The translations under genes and the position numbers were made by a program. Source: Salmonirosea aquatica (lineage in GTDB: Bacteria > Bacteroidota > Bacteroidia > Cytophagales > Spirosomataceae). Taken from it: DNA of 64,000 nucleotides. Positions within the stretch are counted from its first letter, which is position 1, and every line of letters begins with the position of its first letter. The DNA lies in assembly GCF_009296315.1 (NCBI RefSeq), contig NZ_WHLY01000002.1:2418001-2482000 (forward strand), read 5' to 3'. The notes under the pieces were generated by a model, which saw nothing but the letters and a program-made list of their open reading frames with translations, did not search any database and had not been told where the DNA came from. Of this stretch, positions 18,231 to 27,403 are shown piece after piece.

Positions 18231-18494
18231 CTAAGCCAGCACGATGCGTTTCGGTGCCATGGTGGCACCATAATCCTGGACTACCTGCTGCAGAATCTGC
18301 ATATCGCGCGGACACTCCCGGGCAAACTCATCCCAATGCACTAGCGTTAGCTGCTCGGGCATTTCTACCACCGCGACAATACAGTCCCAGAAAGCATCCC
18401 AGCTCACACCGTACCAGTCCGGAAATTGCAGTTCGTTTTTGAAGAGCTGGTGCAATGCTGCTTTGGTTTTTATGCCGGTCAAATCAAGAGTCAT
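18231..18494 (-). CDS. Barstar-family ribonuclease inhibitor, solitary
   Basis: The start is placed at the ATG at 18494, giving 87 residues that begin MTLDLTGIKTKAALHQLF. The frame is open for another 94 codons upstream, but that part resembles nothing. The barstar pattern is clear: LDLTGI, helix KTKAALHQLFKNELQFPDWYG, then WDAFWDCIV and LTLVHWDEFA. Length matches single-domain barstars (about 90 residues). Barstar blocks barnase-type RNases by direct binding. No barnase-type RNase is visible nearby, so it may protect against a toxin from other cells or have a housekeeping target. Confidence 0.88.
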   Translation of the reverse strand: MTLDLTGIKTKAALHQLFKNELQFPDWYGVSWDAFWDCIVAVVEMPEQLTLVHWDEFARECPRDMQILQQVVQDYGATMAPKRIVLA

Positions 18495-18810
18495 CGTGTA
18501 ATTAGGGTAGGTTTTCAGCAAAAATGATACAATAGCCGACTTATGGATGCGGCCTCCCGGAACGGAAGTTAGTACAAAACGAAAAAACCGCCAACGGCCC
18601 ATCCATCGATCAGCAAAATTGCCTATACGGAAAGGTTTAAACATGCGCAGTCGTTCCGTTGAGCAAGGGGAGTACTTCGGTTGTACTTTTTTTATGTCTT
18701 TGTACCTTCGTATGTTTAGGGTGTAATTATCCAGTTCGGTAAGACTTGAGGGGAGGATAAAAACCGCATTCCGCAATCGCCTATCCCCATTACCTCATTC
18801 CAGCATAACG

Positions 18811-19581
18811 ATGAAGCCCAAATTCATTACAATCAGTGAAGCCATTGTTGAGAAAATCAAAGCGGGTGAACTACAACCTGGGGATCAGATTCCGTCGGAA
18901 AACGAGCTGATCCGCGACCACCAGGTCAGCAACACCACGGCCCGCAAGAGTCTGCTGGATCTGGAATCGAAGGGTTGGGTAAAGCGGATCAAAGGCAGAG
19001 GTACCTACGTGCTGAATCGCACGCCCGACCACCACCTAGTACGTACCCTGGGCTCGATCTACGCCACCCGGCGGGGGTTTCACGAGAGTTTGCTGGCCGA
19101 AGGCTTTCTGCCCAAAAACCTGGTGCTGGAAAAAACGATCCTACCGGATGGCATATCGTCCGAGATCGGAGGCAAGCATTTTATCATCGACGGACCGGTG
19201 CTGAAAATCCATCAGCTGCGCTACGCAGATGAGGAAATTATCAAGGACGAGCTGAAATACGTATCCCTCAGGCTCTGCCCGAACATCAATCGGCTACCCA
19301 CCGAAATCTCCTATTTTAAAACTTACGAGACTACCTACCACCTCAAGATCGAAGAAGTCAAACAGACCCTGAGCGTGGAAATCGTGCAACCCGACGCCAG
19401 GGAGAACAATTTTGAACTCAAAAAAGCTACCCCCATGTTCATTCTGGATAGTGCGGTGGTCTGTACCCAAAGCAAGGTGGTAGAACTGGAGCGCTCCTAC
19501 TACCGCGGCGATAAGTACAAGTTTGCCATCATCGCCAATCCGGACTATCAGGATCACGGTCATAAAGCTACGCAGGCCTAG
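18811..19581 (+). CDS. GntR/HutC-family transcription regulator
   Basis: The 256-residue product has an N-terminal winged helix (residues about 5-72: ISEAIVEKIKAGELQPGDQIPSE, NELIRDHQVSNTTARKSLLDLE, RIKGRGTYV) and a C-terminal UTRA-type ligand-binding domain (about 90-245). Such proteins usually repress sugar or amino acid genes and release DNA on binding a small molecule. Its stop codon overlaps the stop of the convergent SGNH hydrolase gene, the last gene of the sugar locus, so it is a good candidate regulator of that locus. Confidence 0.92.
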   Translation: MKPKFITISEAIVEKIKAGELQPGDQIPSENELIRDHQVSNTTARKSLLDLESKGWVKRIKGRGTYVLNRTPDHHLVRTLGSIYATRRGFHESLLAEGFLPKNLVLEKTILPDGISSEIGGKHFIIDGPVLKIHQLRYADEEIIKDELKYVSLRLCPNINRLPTEISYFKTYETTYHLKIEEVKQTLSVEIVQPDARENNFELKKATPMFILDSAVVCTQSKVVELERSYYRGDKYKFAIIANPDYQDHGHKATQA

Positions 19582-20306
19582 TTTTCTTTTTTATCGATCA
19601 GCCACTTCACAATGGTATCGGCAATAATCTGGTGTCCCGCGCGGTTGGGATGGTTGACGTGCGACATATAATCGGGTAGATTGCCCTGGGCGGCTATTTT
19701 TTTGAACTCCGCGTACGGATCGGCCAGACCTACCTGAAACCGTTCCGCCAATTGCCTGATTTGCTCCGCGTGCGGCTCGAGCGGATTGTCAGCCGCCAAC
19801 AAATCCACCCGCTGGTCGGGGGAAGGAGTCAGCAGAATGACCTTGATGTTCTGGGCCAGCGCTTTTTTGATCATATCCTCCCAGGCTACCCTCGCTTTTT
19901 CAAGTCCCAGAAACCGATCGTTCAACGCATAGTCGATCAGCAGGACGTCCGGCCGGTGATTGAGCACTTCCTTTTCAAACCGCAGGCTACCCTTCTGGGA
20001 ATTCTCTCCACCGATCGCGGTGACGATCACATTAATGACGGCGTAGGGATATTCTTCTTTCAGCTTTTCCAGCACCAGATGCGGATACGATTCGAGGGTA
20101 TGTACCTCATGATCGTGCCAGAAGCCCGCCGGAACCGAATGCCCGTGGAAGACAATGTTGACCGTTCGGTTGTTCGGCCATACCGCCTTCAACTCTTTTT
20201 TCACGGCAGACAGATATTCCTGACGGTCGGGCCAGCGGTTGTCCTGGGCAAAGCCAGCAATACTTATTGAAAGCAGGGTACCCAGCACCCAGGCTATACG
20301 GTTCAT
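19578..20306 (-). CDS. Exported SGNH/GDSL hydrolase
   Basis: The 242-residue product has a signal peptide (MNRIAWVLGTLLSISIAGFA). SGNH blocks are seen: VFHGHSVPAGF as block I (GHS in place of the usual GDS), the block II Gly in ITAIGGENS, block III DYALNDR and block V HVNHPNRAGHQ with the catalytic His. The nucleophile is Ser in GHS. It is the last gene of a minus-strand operon; its ATG overlaps the end of the GH106 gene by four bases, pointing to translational coupling. In pectin loci such enzymes often remove acetyl groups from rhamnogalacturonan; here that is inference. Confidence 0.85.
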   Translation of the reverse strand: MNRIAWVLGTLLSISIAGFAQDNRWPDRQEYLSAVKKELKAVWPNNRTVNIVFHGHSVPAGFWHDHEVHTLESYPHLVLEKLKEEYPYAVINVIVTAIGGENSQKGSLRFEKEVLNHRPDVLLIDYALNDRFLGLEKARVAWEDMIKKALAQNIKVILLTPSPDQRVDLLAADNPLEPHAEQIRQLAERFQVGLADPYAEFKKIAAQGNLPDYMSHVNHPNRAGHQIIADTIVKWLIDKKEN

Positions 20307-23266
20307 AGCTCAATCGGTTTGACGGTTCTGATCGTTACGGGCCCCAGCAGGCCAGATTCCAGCAGGGGGGCTTCGGACCAAAGTAATTCCCTTGATGCCC
20401 TCACTTTGAGATTGGTACGGGTGTAGTTTTCTTTATCCCGAATATCCCCGATAATCCGGTTGGCCCAGGTGTTGACTACTTCTACTTTCAAGGCATTCGC
20501 GCCCGGCCTGATGACATCGGTTACGTCGTAGCGGTAGGGAGCCGTCCAGGTAATGCCCAGCGACTTACCGTTCAGCCACACCTCCGCTACCTTACCCACC
20601 TCGCCCAGGTCCAGGTACACCCGGCCCGAAGATGGAGCGGATGGGGTGTAAGTAAAGTCCTTGGTATAGGTACCCGTACCCGAATAATGCGCAATTCCCT
20701 TATCGGACGAGGCCGCCCAGGAAGTCAACTCCGGAAAGGTAGCTTTTTCGGGCGCGCCCCAGCCTTTGGTAAAGTGCACCTCCCAACTACCCCCAATGGG
20801 CTCAACTTCGATTTTGTTTTCGACGGTCCGGGTTTTTGAGGTACCTTTCAGTACATAGGTACCCTCCGCCAGAAACTCCAAACCCCGGGATGTATAGGAA
20901 AACAGGGGTGGATGGGGCGAAGCAGAAGTGACTTCCCGAATGTGCGGGGATGGTCGGTCAGCTTTTGAAAAAACGACGAAATAGGAGCCGTGGGGTGTGA
21001 AAGTCAAGGGTACCTTGATGAGCTCCCCTTCCTGCTCGTACACGCCGATGGGAATGACTTCGCCGGTTTGAGCGTCCCACAATTCGGGTACCTTCCCCTG
21101 CTGCCGGAAAGAGCACAACCGGGACAGGGCTTTATCCTGCGTATTCCTGACGAAGTAAAAATCCAGATCTTCTTTCCGGTGGTGAATGAAGTCGAGCACG
21201 GGCTGACTTTTTTTCATGTAGTCCAATCGGGTCGACCCTTTGTCGGGATAGTCAAAATCGGGCTTGACGCCCATTTTTTGCAGAATTTGCAGCGCCGGTG
21301 TGGTAAAAACCTTCCCTTTCTTCACTTCATTTTTTGAAAAATTCCCCGCACCAGCCCATAGCCGGTCCGCCACTTGTCGGCTGTCTCCCCAGGTACCTTC
21401 GGGTTTAGTACCGGTGATGACGGCGCCCGCTTGGGCCAGCTCCTCCACTTTGCGCAGCACGGCGGGGTCATCCCCAACGATTTCGTCCAGCACCAGCACT
21501 TTGAACTGGGCACCATAGGGCAGCGTCAGCAGCCCGTCCTGTACGCGGAGGTCATTCAGCAGTTTTTCGGTATTGATGATTTCATAATCGTAGCCCGAGC
21601 CTACCGCAAAACGGGCGTTTTTCGGGGTGCCGAAATTAGGTACCTTATTGCCGTAGTAATAAAGGACATCCGCCGTAAAATTAGTTTCCTGCAAAAGGTA
21701 GGACACGCGCGCCAGGTAGTCACTGAATGGCTTCACCTTGGGCCACCAGGTGGTTTTGACATTGAAATGGGTACCCGCCGCGTAGACGTTGCCAGGGTAC
21801 CCCTCCCGGGTCGGGTTGTGGGTAAAGCCGTGGATCACCGCCCGGCTCATCCCTTCGCAAAAGGCCCGGTCGCCTACGGGCCGCATGTCGCCGGGGCCTT
21901 CCTGCCAGTTTTGAAAGCTGGTGAAGGCTTCCAGCTCAGTAATTTTGCGCTGATAAAGATGCGAGGCCGCCGCTATTTCCTTGACCAGCATCAGCAAATC
22001 AACGCTATCCTTCGTTTCGTCCAGCCGCTCGTGGTTGATCCAGAATTCGCCGCGGGGCACATCCAGCGAACCCAGCGCCTTGATGGCTTCCACGGGTACA
22101 TTGTGCAGGGGTGGCCCTGGCCCGCCCGATTCAGAAATAAGGTTTAGCCCGTATGCATTGGCAATTTCCTTTCCTTTCCGGTAGTGGTTATTGATCATCA
22201 GTTCCGAAATCGTCAGGTTCAGATCCTGCCGGAAACGGTTGGTGGTTGTGGAGTCAAAAGCCTGCTTGTCAAAAATATACGGAAGAAACTTGGCCAGATC
22301 GTATCCGTTTATTTTTCTGAATTCATCCGCCAGCGACGGCGTCCACAGGGCATTTTTGGCCTCGAAGCTGGCTAAGTACAGATTTTTCAAAGCCGTTTTC
22401 CGAAAATCCCCCAGCACCGGTCTGAGCCGGTTGATGAAGTACATGAAATGCATCCGGGTGGCGGTGGAGTCAAAGTGATCGATGATGGGTCCTTTGGAAT
22501 TAGGGCTCGGCAACAGCAGTGGATCGCCCGAATTGGAGCAAACATAGCGTTGAATTTCCCAGGTCCCAGGCGGTACCTCCCAGGTTAGGGTTTCGGTTTT
22601 GGAATTGAAAAAGCGTGACACATCCACGATTCGGGCAGTATCCAAATGACCACCGGTTTTTTGGGCAGGAATGGCTAGAACGGCCACTTCTTTCTGATAC
22701 ACGGGCTTGCCATCCGGACCCAATGGAATATAAAGTTCGCCGCGGCTGTCTTTTTTGGGTATGTCGGGAAAAGGTACCTTGATGGTTTGTCGGCCCGGCT
22801 GGGACAATTTCAGCTTTGATACATAGAGCGATTTGGCGGCATACTCGGGGGTCACCCAGCTGCCGCCGGCATTCCAGCTACTGGCCAGGTTCAGACCCAC
22901 TTCCAGATTGAGCCGGGTAGCTTCCCGAATCGCGCACACGATGGTATTCAGCGAACTATCGCCCATGAATTTCGGGCCGGCAGGTACCAGGCCATCAGGC
23001 CGAAAACCGATTTCGAAGATATCCACCCCGCCCAGGCCAGCCTTTTTGATGCTGCGCAATTCTTCTTTGAGCAAGGTGGTGTCAGTGTGGCCATTGAGCC
23101 ACCACCAGTATACCTTGGGGCGCGCGGTACCCCGAGGATCTTTGAAGCCCGCTTTCAGCGATTCGTAATCAGCTAATTTTCCGGTTGGGGGTAGGTTGGT
23201 ATTTGATAGCAGACCAACGGCTGTTAAAATAACAAAAACCGGAAAAAGAGAAAAGAAGGCTTTCAT
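20303..23266 (-). CDS. GH106-type alpha-L-rhamnosidase
   Basis: The start is placed at the ATG at 23266; a TTG two codons earlier is in frame. The 987-residue product has a signal peptide (MKAFFSLFPVFVILTAVGLL). The N-terminal domain carries hallmarks of the GH106 rhamnosidase family (PKVYWWWLNGHTDTTLLKEELRSIKKAGLGGVDIFEIGF, then GLNLASSWNAGGSWVTPEYA) and the central SESGGPGPP and ITELEAF segments. A C-terminal galactose-binding-like domain is visible (YLDLGEVGKVAEVWLNGKSLG, AYRYDVTDVIRPGANALKVEV-like). GH106 enzymes remove alpha-L-rhamnose from pectic side chains or other rhamnosides. It is translationally coupled to the SGNH hydrolase. Confidence 0.88.
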   Translation of the reverse strand: MKAFFSLFPVFVILTAVGLLSNTNLPPTGKLADYESLKAGFKDPRGTARPKVYWWWLNGHTDTTLLKEELRSIKKAGLGGVDIFEIGFRPDGLVPAGPKFMGDSSLNTIVCAIREATRLNLEVGLNLASSWNAGGSWVTPEYAAKSLYVSKLKLSQPGRQTIKVPFPDIPKKDSRGELYIPLGPDGKPVYQKEVAVLAIPAQKTGGHLDTARIVDVSRFFNSKTETLTWEVPPGTWEIQRYVCSNSGDPLLLPSPNSKGPIIDHFDSTATRMHFMYFINRLRPVLGDFRKTALKNLYLASFEAKNALWTPSLADEFRKINGYDLAKFLPYIFDKQAFDSTTTNRFRQDLNLTISELMINNHYRKGKEIANAYGLNLISESGGPGPPLHNVPVEAIKALGSLDVPRGEFWINHERLDETKDSVDLLMLVKEIAAASHLYQRKITELEAFTSFQNWQEGPGDMRPVGDRAFCEGMSRAVIHGFTHNPTREGYPGNVYAAGTHFNVKTTWWPKVKPFSDYLARVSYLLQETNFTADVLYYYGNKVPNFGTPKNARFAVGSGYDYEIINTEKLLNDLRVQDGLLTLPYGAQFKVLVLDEIVGDDPAVLRKVEELAQAGAVITGTKPEGTWGDSRQVADRLWAGAGNFSKNEVKKGKVFTTPALQILQKMGVKPDFDYPDKGSTRLDYMKKSQPVLDFIHHRKEDLDFYFVRNTQDKALSRLCSFRQQGKVPELWDAQTGEVIPIGVYEQEGELIKVPLTFTPHGSYFVVFSKADRPSPHIREVTSASPHPPLFSYTSRGLEFLAEGTYVLKGTSKTRTVENKIEVEPIGGSWEVHFTKGWGAPEKATFPELTSWAASSDKGIAHYSGTGTYTKDFTYTPSAPSSGRVYLDLGEVGKVAEVWLNGKSLGITWTAPYRYDVTDVIRPGANALKVEVVNTWANRIIGDIRDKENYTRTNLKVRASRELLWSEAPLLESGLLGPVTIRTVKPIEL

Positions 23267-23356
23267 AAGCAAAAGGTTTTAGAGATCATGCATGGCAAAG
23301 CATGGAAATGAAACTGGCTCGATGCCACATAGGGGCATCCCACGGTATGCATCATA

Positions 23357-25893
23357 TCACCAGGAGACTACCAGGCTTCCCGTCACGTTTTCCACTACAT
23401 AATGCTTTCCTAACGCATCGTCGCCCCGCTTGAAGGGTACCTGGCCGGTTTTCCAGGGGTAGGTGGCATTGACGTAGGTATGAAACTGTTCTTCCGTAAC
23501 GTGATCCTCGGGATAAATCCGAACCGTGGCGTTTTGAAGCCCCTCGATGCTGTACCGTTTGGTGATACCTTTCTGGCCCGAGTGCAACTCCCGGAAAGTA
23601 ACGATTCCCTCATTTTGCTCCACAAAGGCCCGGCACTCGCGGTTCCAGGCTGTGGGCATGGTGTAGGTCGAATTTCCCTTTTCCAGTTTGGTTTCCAATC
23701 CGAGCAACAGGGGAGCACCTTGTTGGAATTTGAAGTGCTGCCTTACAGTGCTGCTGGGATTATAGCCGGAAAACAGGAAAGCATTGTGGCTTCTCGAAAT
23801 GGTCAAAACCGGATTTTTCAGGGAAGGGTCCTGCTTTTCCACCAGGTGGCCGAGGCCAAATTCGGGCAACAGGTACCTTAGGTGGAGCGGACCGATGAAC
23901 CACTTTTCGGGATCATCCGGAGTGAGTAAACGCCCTCCGGTGAAGCTGCTGGAATTGGTACCCCGCAGGTAGGCTACTTTACCGCCTCCCCATTCCGGGC
24001 GGGATCTGACCCACACGACATCACGGGTTTTTCCGGCCTGTTCAAGTTGTACTAGCAATGTCGTGCTGGCATCGGAACGGTCTTTCAGACTGGTCCTCAC
24101 GCCCCCGCCGCCGAACAGTGCGCGGTGGTTGATGCGGTGGGGGTACCCTCTTTCCAAAACATCTCCTTTCATGGACGATTTGATTTCAAATTCTCCTTCC
24201 AGTGGGGCTTCGTTCTGTAAATTCAGAAAATCCAGAAACTGCGGACTGGCGTGATCGGCGGGGCCAAACAGCATGAGCTTTCCGCCTTTCTGCACAAATT
24301 CCATCAACGCTTTTTCCAGGGGGTACCTGCATCAGGCATTATCGTCACCAGCGTGGACTCTTTAAAATAATCCGGTTTCTTGCCCAGAACCGATTGGAAA
24401 GAACCCGTGGAAATGACCGTATTAAGGGGAAAACCATTATTGATCGCCTGCCGGATGTACCAGTCGCCGTAGTACACTTCCGGCAAACGATTTTTGGCTT
24501 CATACGCCCAGCGGTGGTACTCATCGAAGGGATACACCCACACCAGCGGACCGGGCGCAGTAGGTGCATCGTAGCGGGCTTTCAGAATGTGCGGCGTGAC
24601 CTCGTCGGGTACCTGGGTTGGCATTTCGCCCAGTGAATTGTCGATAGTCAGGAAATTGAGGTGCGTGGGAATACCGATCTCTCCATTGGCATCGATCCGG
24701 CTCACCGCCATGGGTAGGTATATATCGTGCGGCTCCCGCCCGTAGCGGTCCAGCCAGGGACTGTTGAGCCACCAGGGATCGTGGGTATAGTAGCGAAACA
24801 AGAACCGGTTGTCGGGCAATTCGGCCATGCGCGACATGTACCCCACCATTTCCAGCCCGAAATCGCCATCCAGAGCCGCCCAGGGCGAGTTGGGTGGGGG
24901 CAGCATGTTGTATCCGCCCTCGTAGATCTGCTTCAGGTTCACCGCATCGCGGGCCAGGTCGGCGCCCACCGACAGATTGGTACCGCGCGTCTGGATTTGA
25001 AAGGTAGGGCATTCCTTCCGGAACAACTGCCAGAACTCATTGATTTTGGCGGTAAGCCCGGCCAGTTTTTCCTGCTCAAATTCCTTACCGGTAAAGGTAG
25101 CTCCGGTGGCCGACCAGCCTTCGGCCCCAAACCCGAAGCCATTGCTGAACCAGATGAAATCGTAGCCCAGATCCTTCAGAAAATGCTGACTTTGCCGACC
25201 GAAGAAGGTACCAAAGGGCGTATTGGCCGGGATACCCTTGGGAAAGCCCGCGTAGGCCTCCCGATCGGCGTTTAGCACGGAGTAGCAGCTTACGAAGCTT
25301 TTATGTCCCATGGCGTTGCCACCCAGGATTTCGGGGTGCTTCTTGTACTTGAACTCCGACTTAGCGAATTCGGGCCCGGGATCGAACGTAGCACCCACCT
25401 GAATGGGCTTACCCGTAACTTTCCGCCCTTCTTCTTTCAGCGTTTTTATGATAAAGGCCAGATCGGCGTACGAAAACACCGGCGGATTCTCCATATAAAG
25501 GTAGGCCCTTTCGTGAATGGAAAGCTCCTCGGGGCCGGAGCCTACGGCATGCTGGGTGTTGGGATTGCCCAGGTACCTGGCCCATTCGAGGGGCTCGGAC
25601 GGGGTACCCTTGTAATCCAGAATCTCCGACCCATCGCCGGTCCATAGCATTACGGATACCGTGTCGGTATGGCGCAGCAGCGAGTGCCACTGCGTGAACA
25701 TTTCCGTGGCTACCTCGCGGATGTAGGCCTGGTCGTTCTTCTTGAAAGGTTTCAGCGAAGCCTCCAGCGTGATGTTGTTGAAGTTTCTGCCTTTGAGGGT
25801 ACCCAGGTTGGATTGGGACTGGCCAACCAGCGGTATAGACAGCAGGAAAAGCAAGAAGGGGTACCTGAGAATTCCTTTGACAAAATGCATCAT
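23357..25893 (-). pseudogene. Large exported protein of unknown family, split by one frameshift
   Basis: Two reading frames abut. The first (25893 to 24304) opens with a signal peptide (MMHFVKGILRYPFLLFLLSI) and runs through LEASLKPFKK and LWTGDGSEILDYKG to IMPDAGTPWKKR. The second (to 23357) continues FVQKGGKLMLFGPADH. At the five-base G run at 24319-24323 one added base joins them as GTPLEKALMEFVQKGG, giving one protein of about 845 residues. The run overlaps a GGTACC site. I do not recognise the family; the W/Y/D-rich first half and its place between SusD and GH106 suggest a carbohydrate-active enzyme. It may be a true mutation or a homopolymer read error. Confidence 0.78.
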
Positions 25894-25959
25894 TTCAAAA
25901 GGGTTTAGGAAATAGCGGGCCATGAAGCCTTCCCGGCGTTCATGGCCCAACTTGTTATT

Positions 25960-27393
25960 TCAATAGCCTGGATTCTGACCCAAGTTGGGATTGATGTCGA
26001 TTTCCCGCAGTGGTATGGGCATGATCAGCTCGTGGGGAGCGACCGTAAAACTCAGGCCATTGTCCTGAAAGTACTTGTTCAAAACTTCCTGTGCCCGTCC
26101 GGTACGTACCAGGTCGAACCAGCGGTGGCCTTCCAACAAAAACTCCACCCTTCTTTCTTTTTCGAGGGCAAGCGTAAATTCAGCTTTGGACAATCCCGAA
26201 AGCGGAGCAAGCCCAGCCCGTTGCCGCACCATATTCAGGTAGGTATGGGCCTCGGGGGTACCGTTGGTTTCGTTCAATGCTTCGGCGTACATCAGCAACA
26301 CATCCGCGTAGCGCAGAGCCGTAAAGTTGATGCCCCCATCACCCACAATGCCGGTTGTAAAATCCACAAATTTGAGCCCGTAGGTCTCCTTTTCGTACTT
26401 GCCGGTATTCAGCCTTACCGAGTCACCGATGGAGGCCTTTCTCCGCAAATCACCCGGCTCGTATACATTGGCCATCTGTTTGGTAGGCAGTACCCGGCCC
26501 GAGCCCTGCATATTGCCCGGAAAGATGGCCATGTCGAAGCGGGCGGGGGTGAAAATACTGGAAAAGGAATTGCCTTCGCCCACATTGCCCGACAGATACT
26601 TGATTTCGAAGATCGTTTCCTGCAGCTCGCTGTTGCCATTCGTGAACAGTTTTTTATAATCCGGATTGAGCGAGTACGTCTTTTGGTCAATTATTTCTTT
26701 AAGTACGTTTTTGGCCAGATCATACTGCTTCGTGGTCAGGTACACTTTTCCAAGCAGCGTTTTAGCCGCTCCGGTGGAGGCCTGGGACTTACTGGGCAGG
26801 GTAATGCCATTCAGCAGGCTTGCGGCATCGGTGAGGTCTTTGGTGATCAGGGCGTACACCTCGCTCACCGGCCGACGGGTCATGTCAAAATCCATGATCG
26901 CATCAGGACTCCGGAAAGCGACGTCTACGATCGGTACATTGCCAAAAAGGCGAACCAGATTGAAATAGCTGAACGCCCGCAGAAACAGAGATTCTCCTTT
27001 GAATTGGTTTTTCTGGGCTTCGGTCAAATTCACATCATCCAGCCTCGACAGGATATTGTTACTGCGGGCAATGGTGGCAAAGCTACCACTCCACACGGTG
27101 TTGAGGAAATCATTGGAAGCGGTGGGATTTACCTCGTCCAGTTCGGTTTCAGACACGGTGGGCGACGTCCATTTTATTTCCGCGTTGTCGGTCGTCAGGT
27201 CGCCGATGTCGACCAGGGCGGTATTATAAAGTACCTGGAGTCCGGCGTAATTGCCCACCAGAGCGGTTTCGAAATCCTTGGCACTTTTGTAAAATGAAAC
27301 CTCGTTGATCTGGTACTCGGGCTGGAGATTGAGGAATTCCGAGCAGGAACTCAGCATGGTCCCCAGTAGGATTAGCGTTATGTATTTTTTCAT
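25960..27393 (-). CDS. SusD-like outer membrane sugar-binding lipoprotein
   Basis: The 477-residue product has a lipoprotein signal with lipobox LSSC (Cys17). SusD/RagB features are present: FYKSAKDFETALVGNYAGL in the N-terminal TPR-like part, FLRAFSYFNLVRLFGNVPI, ALRYADVLLMYAEALNE and ERRVEFLLEGHRWFDLVRTG, ending with IPLREIDINPNLGQNPGY. It would sit on the cell surface as the lid of the SusC channel encoded just upstream (10-bp gap). Intact. Confidence 0.96.
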   Translation of the reverse strand: MKKYITLILLGTMLSSCSEFLNLQPEYQINEVSFYKSAKDFETALVGNYAGLQVLYNTALVDIGDLTTDNAEIKWTSPTVSETELDEVNPTASNDFLNTVWSGSFATIARSNNILSRLDDVNLTEAQKNQFKGESLFLRAFSYFNLVRLFGNVPIVDVAFRSPDAIMDFDMTRRPVSEVYALITKDLTDAASLLNGITLPSKSQASTGAAKTLLGKVYLTTKQYDLAKNVLKEIIDQKTYSLNPDYKKLFTNGNSELQETIFEIKYLSGNVGEGNSFSSIFTPARFDMAIFPGNMQGSGRVLPTKQMANVYEPGDLRRKASIGDSVRLNTGKYEKETYGLKFVDFTTGIVGDGGINFTALRYADVLLMYAEALNETNGTPEAHTYLNMVRQRAGLAPLSGLSKAEFTLALEKERRVEFLLEGHRWFDLVRTGRAQEVLNKYFQDNGLSFTVAPHELIMPIPLREIDINPNLGQNPGY

Positions 27394-27403
27394 AGCGGTA
27401 GGT

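Noticed and set aside
18231-18494. Possible toxin-antitoxin or defence island around barstar and GntR
   Set aside because: No RNase, nuclease or other defence gene is near; the GntR gene fits the sugar locus better.
18495-18776. Open frame extending the barstar gene by 94 codons upstream
   Set aside because: The extension has no family resemblance, and the barstar fold begins exactly at the ATG at 18494.
25942-27297. 451-codon open frame on the plus strand opposite SusD
   Set aside because: It is antisense to an intact, well-conserved SusD gene, has no recognisable domain and follows from the codon bias of the real gene.
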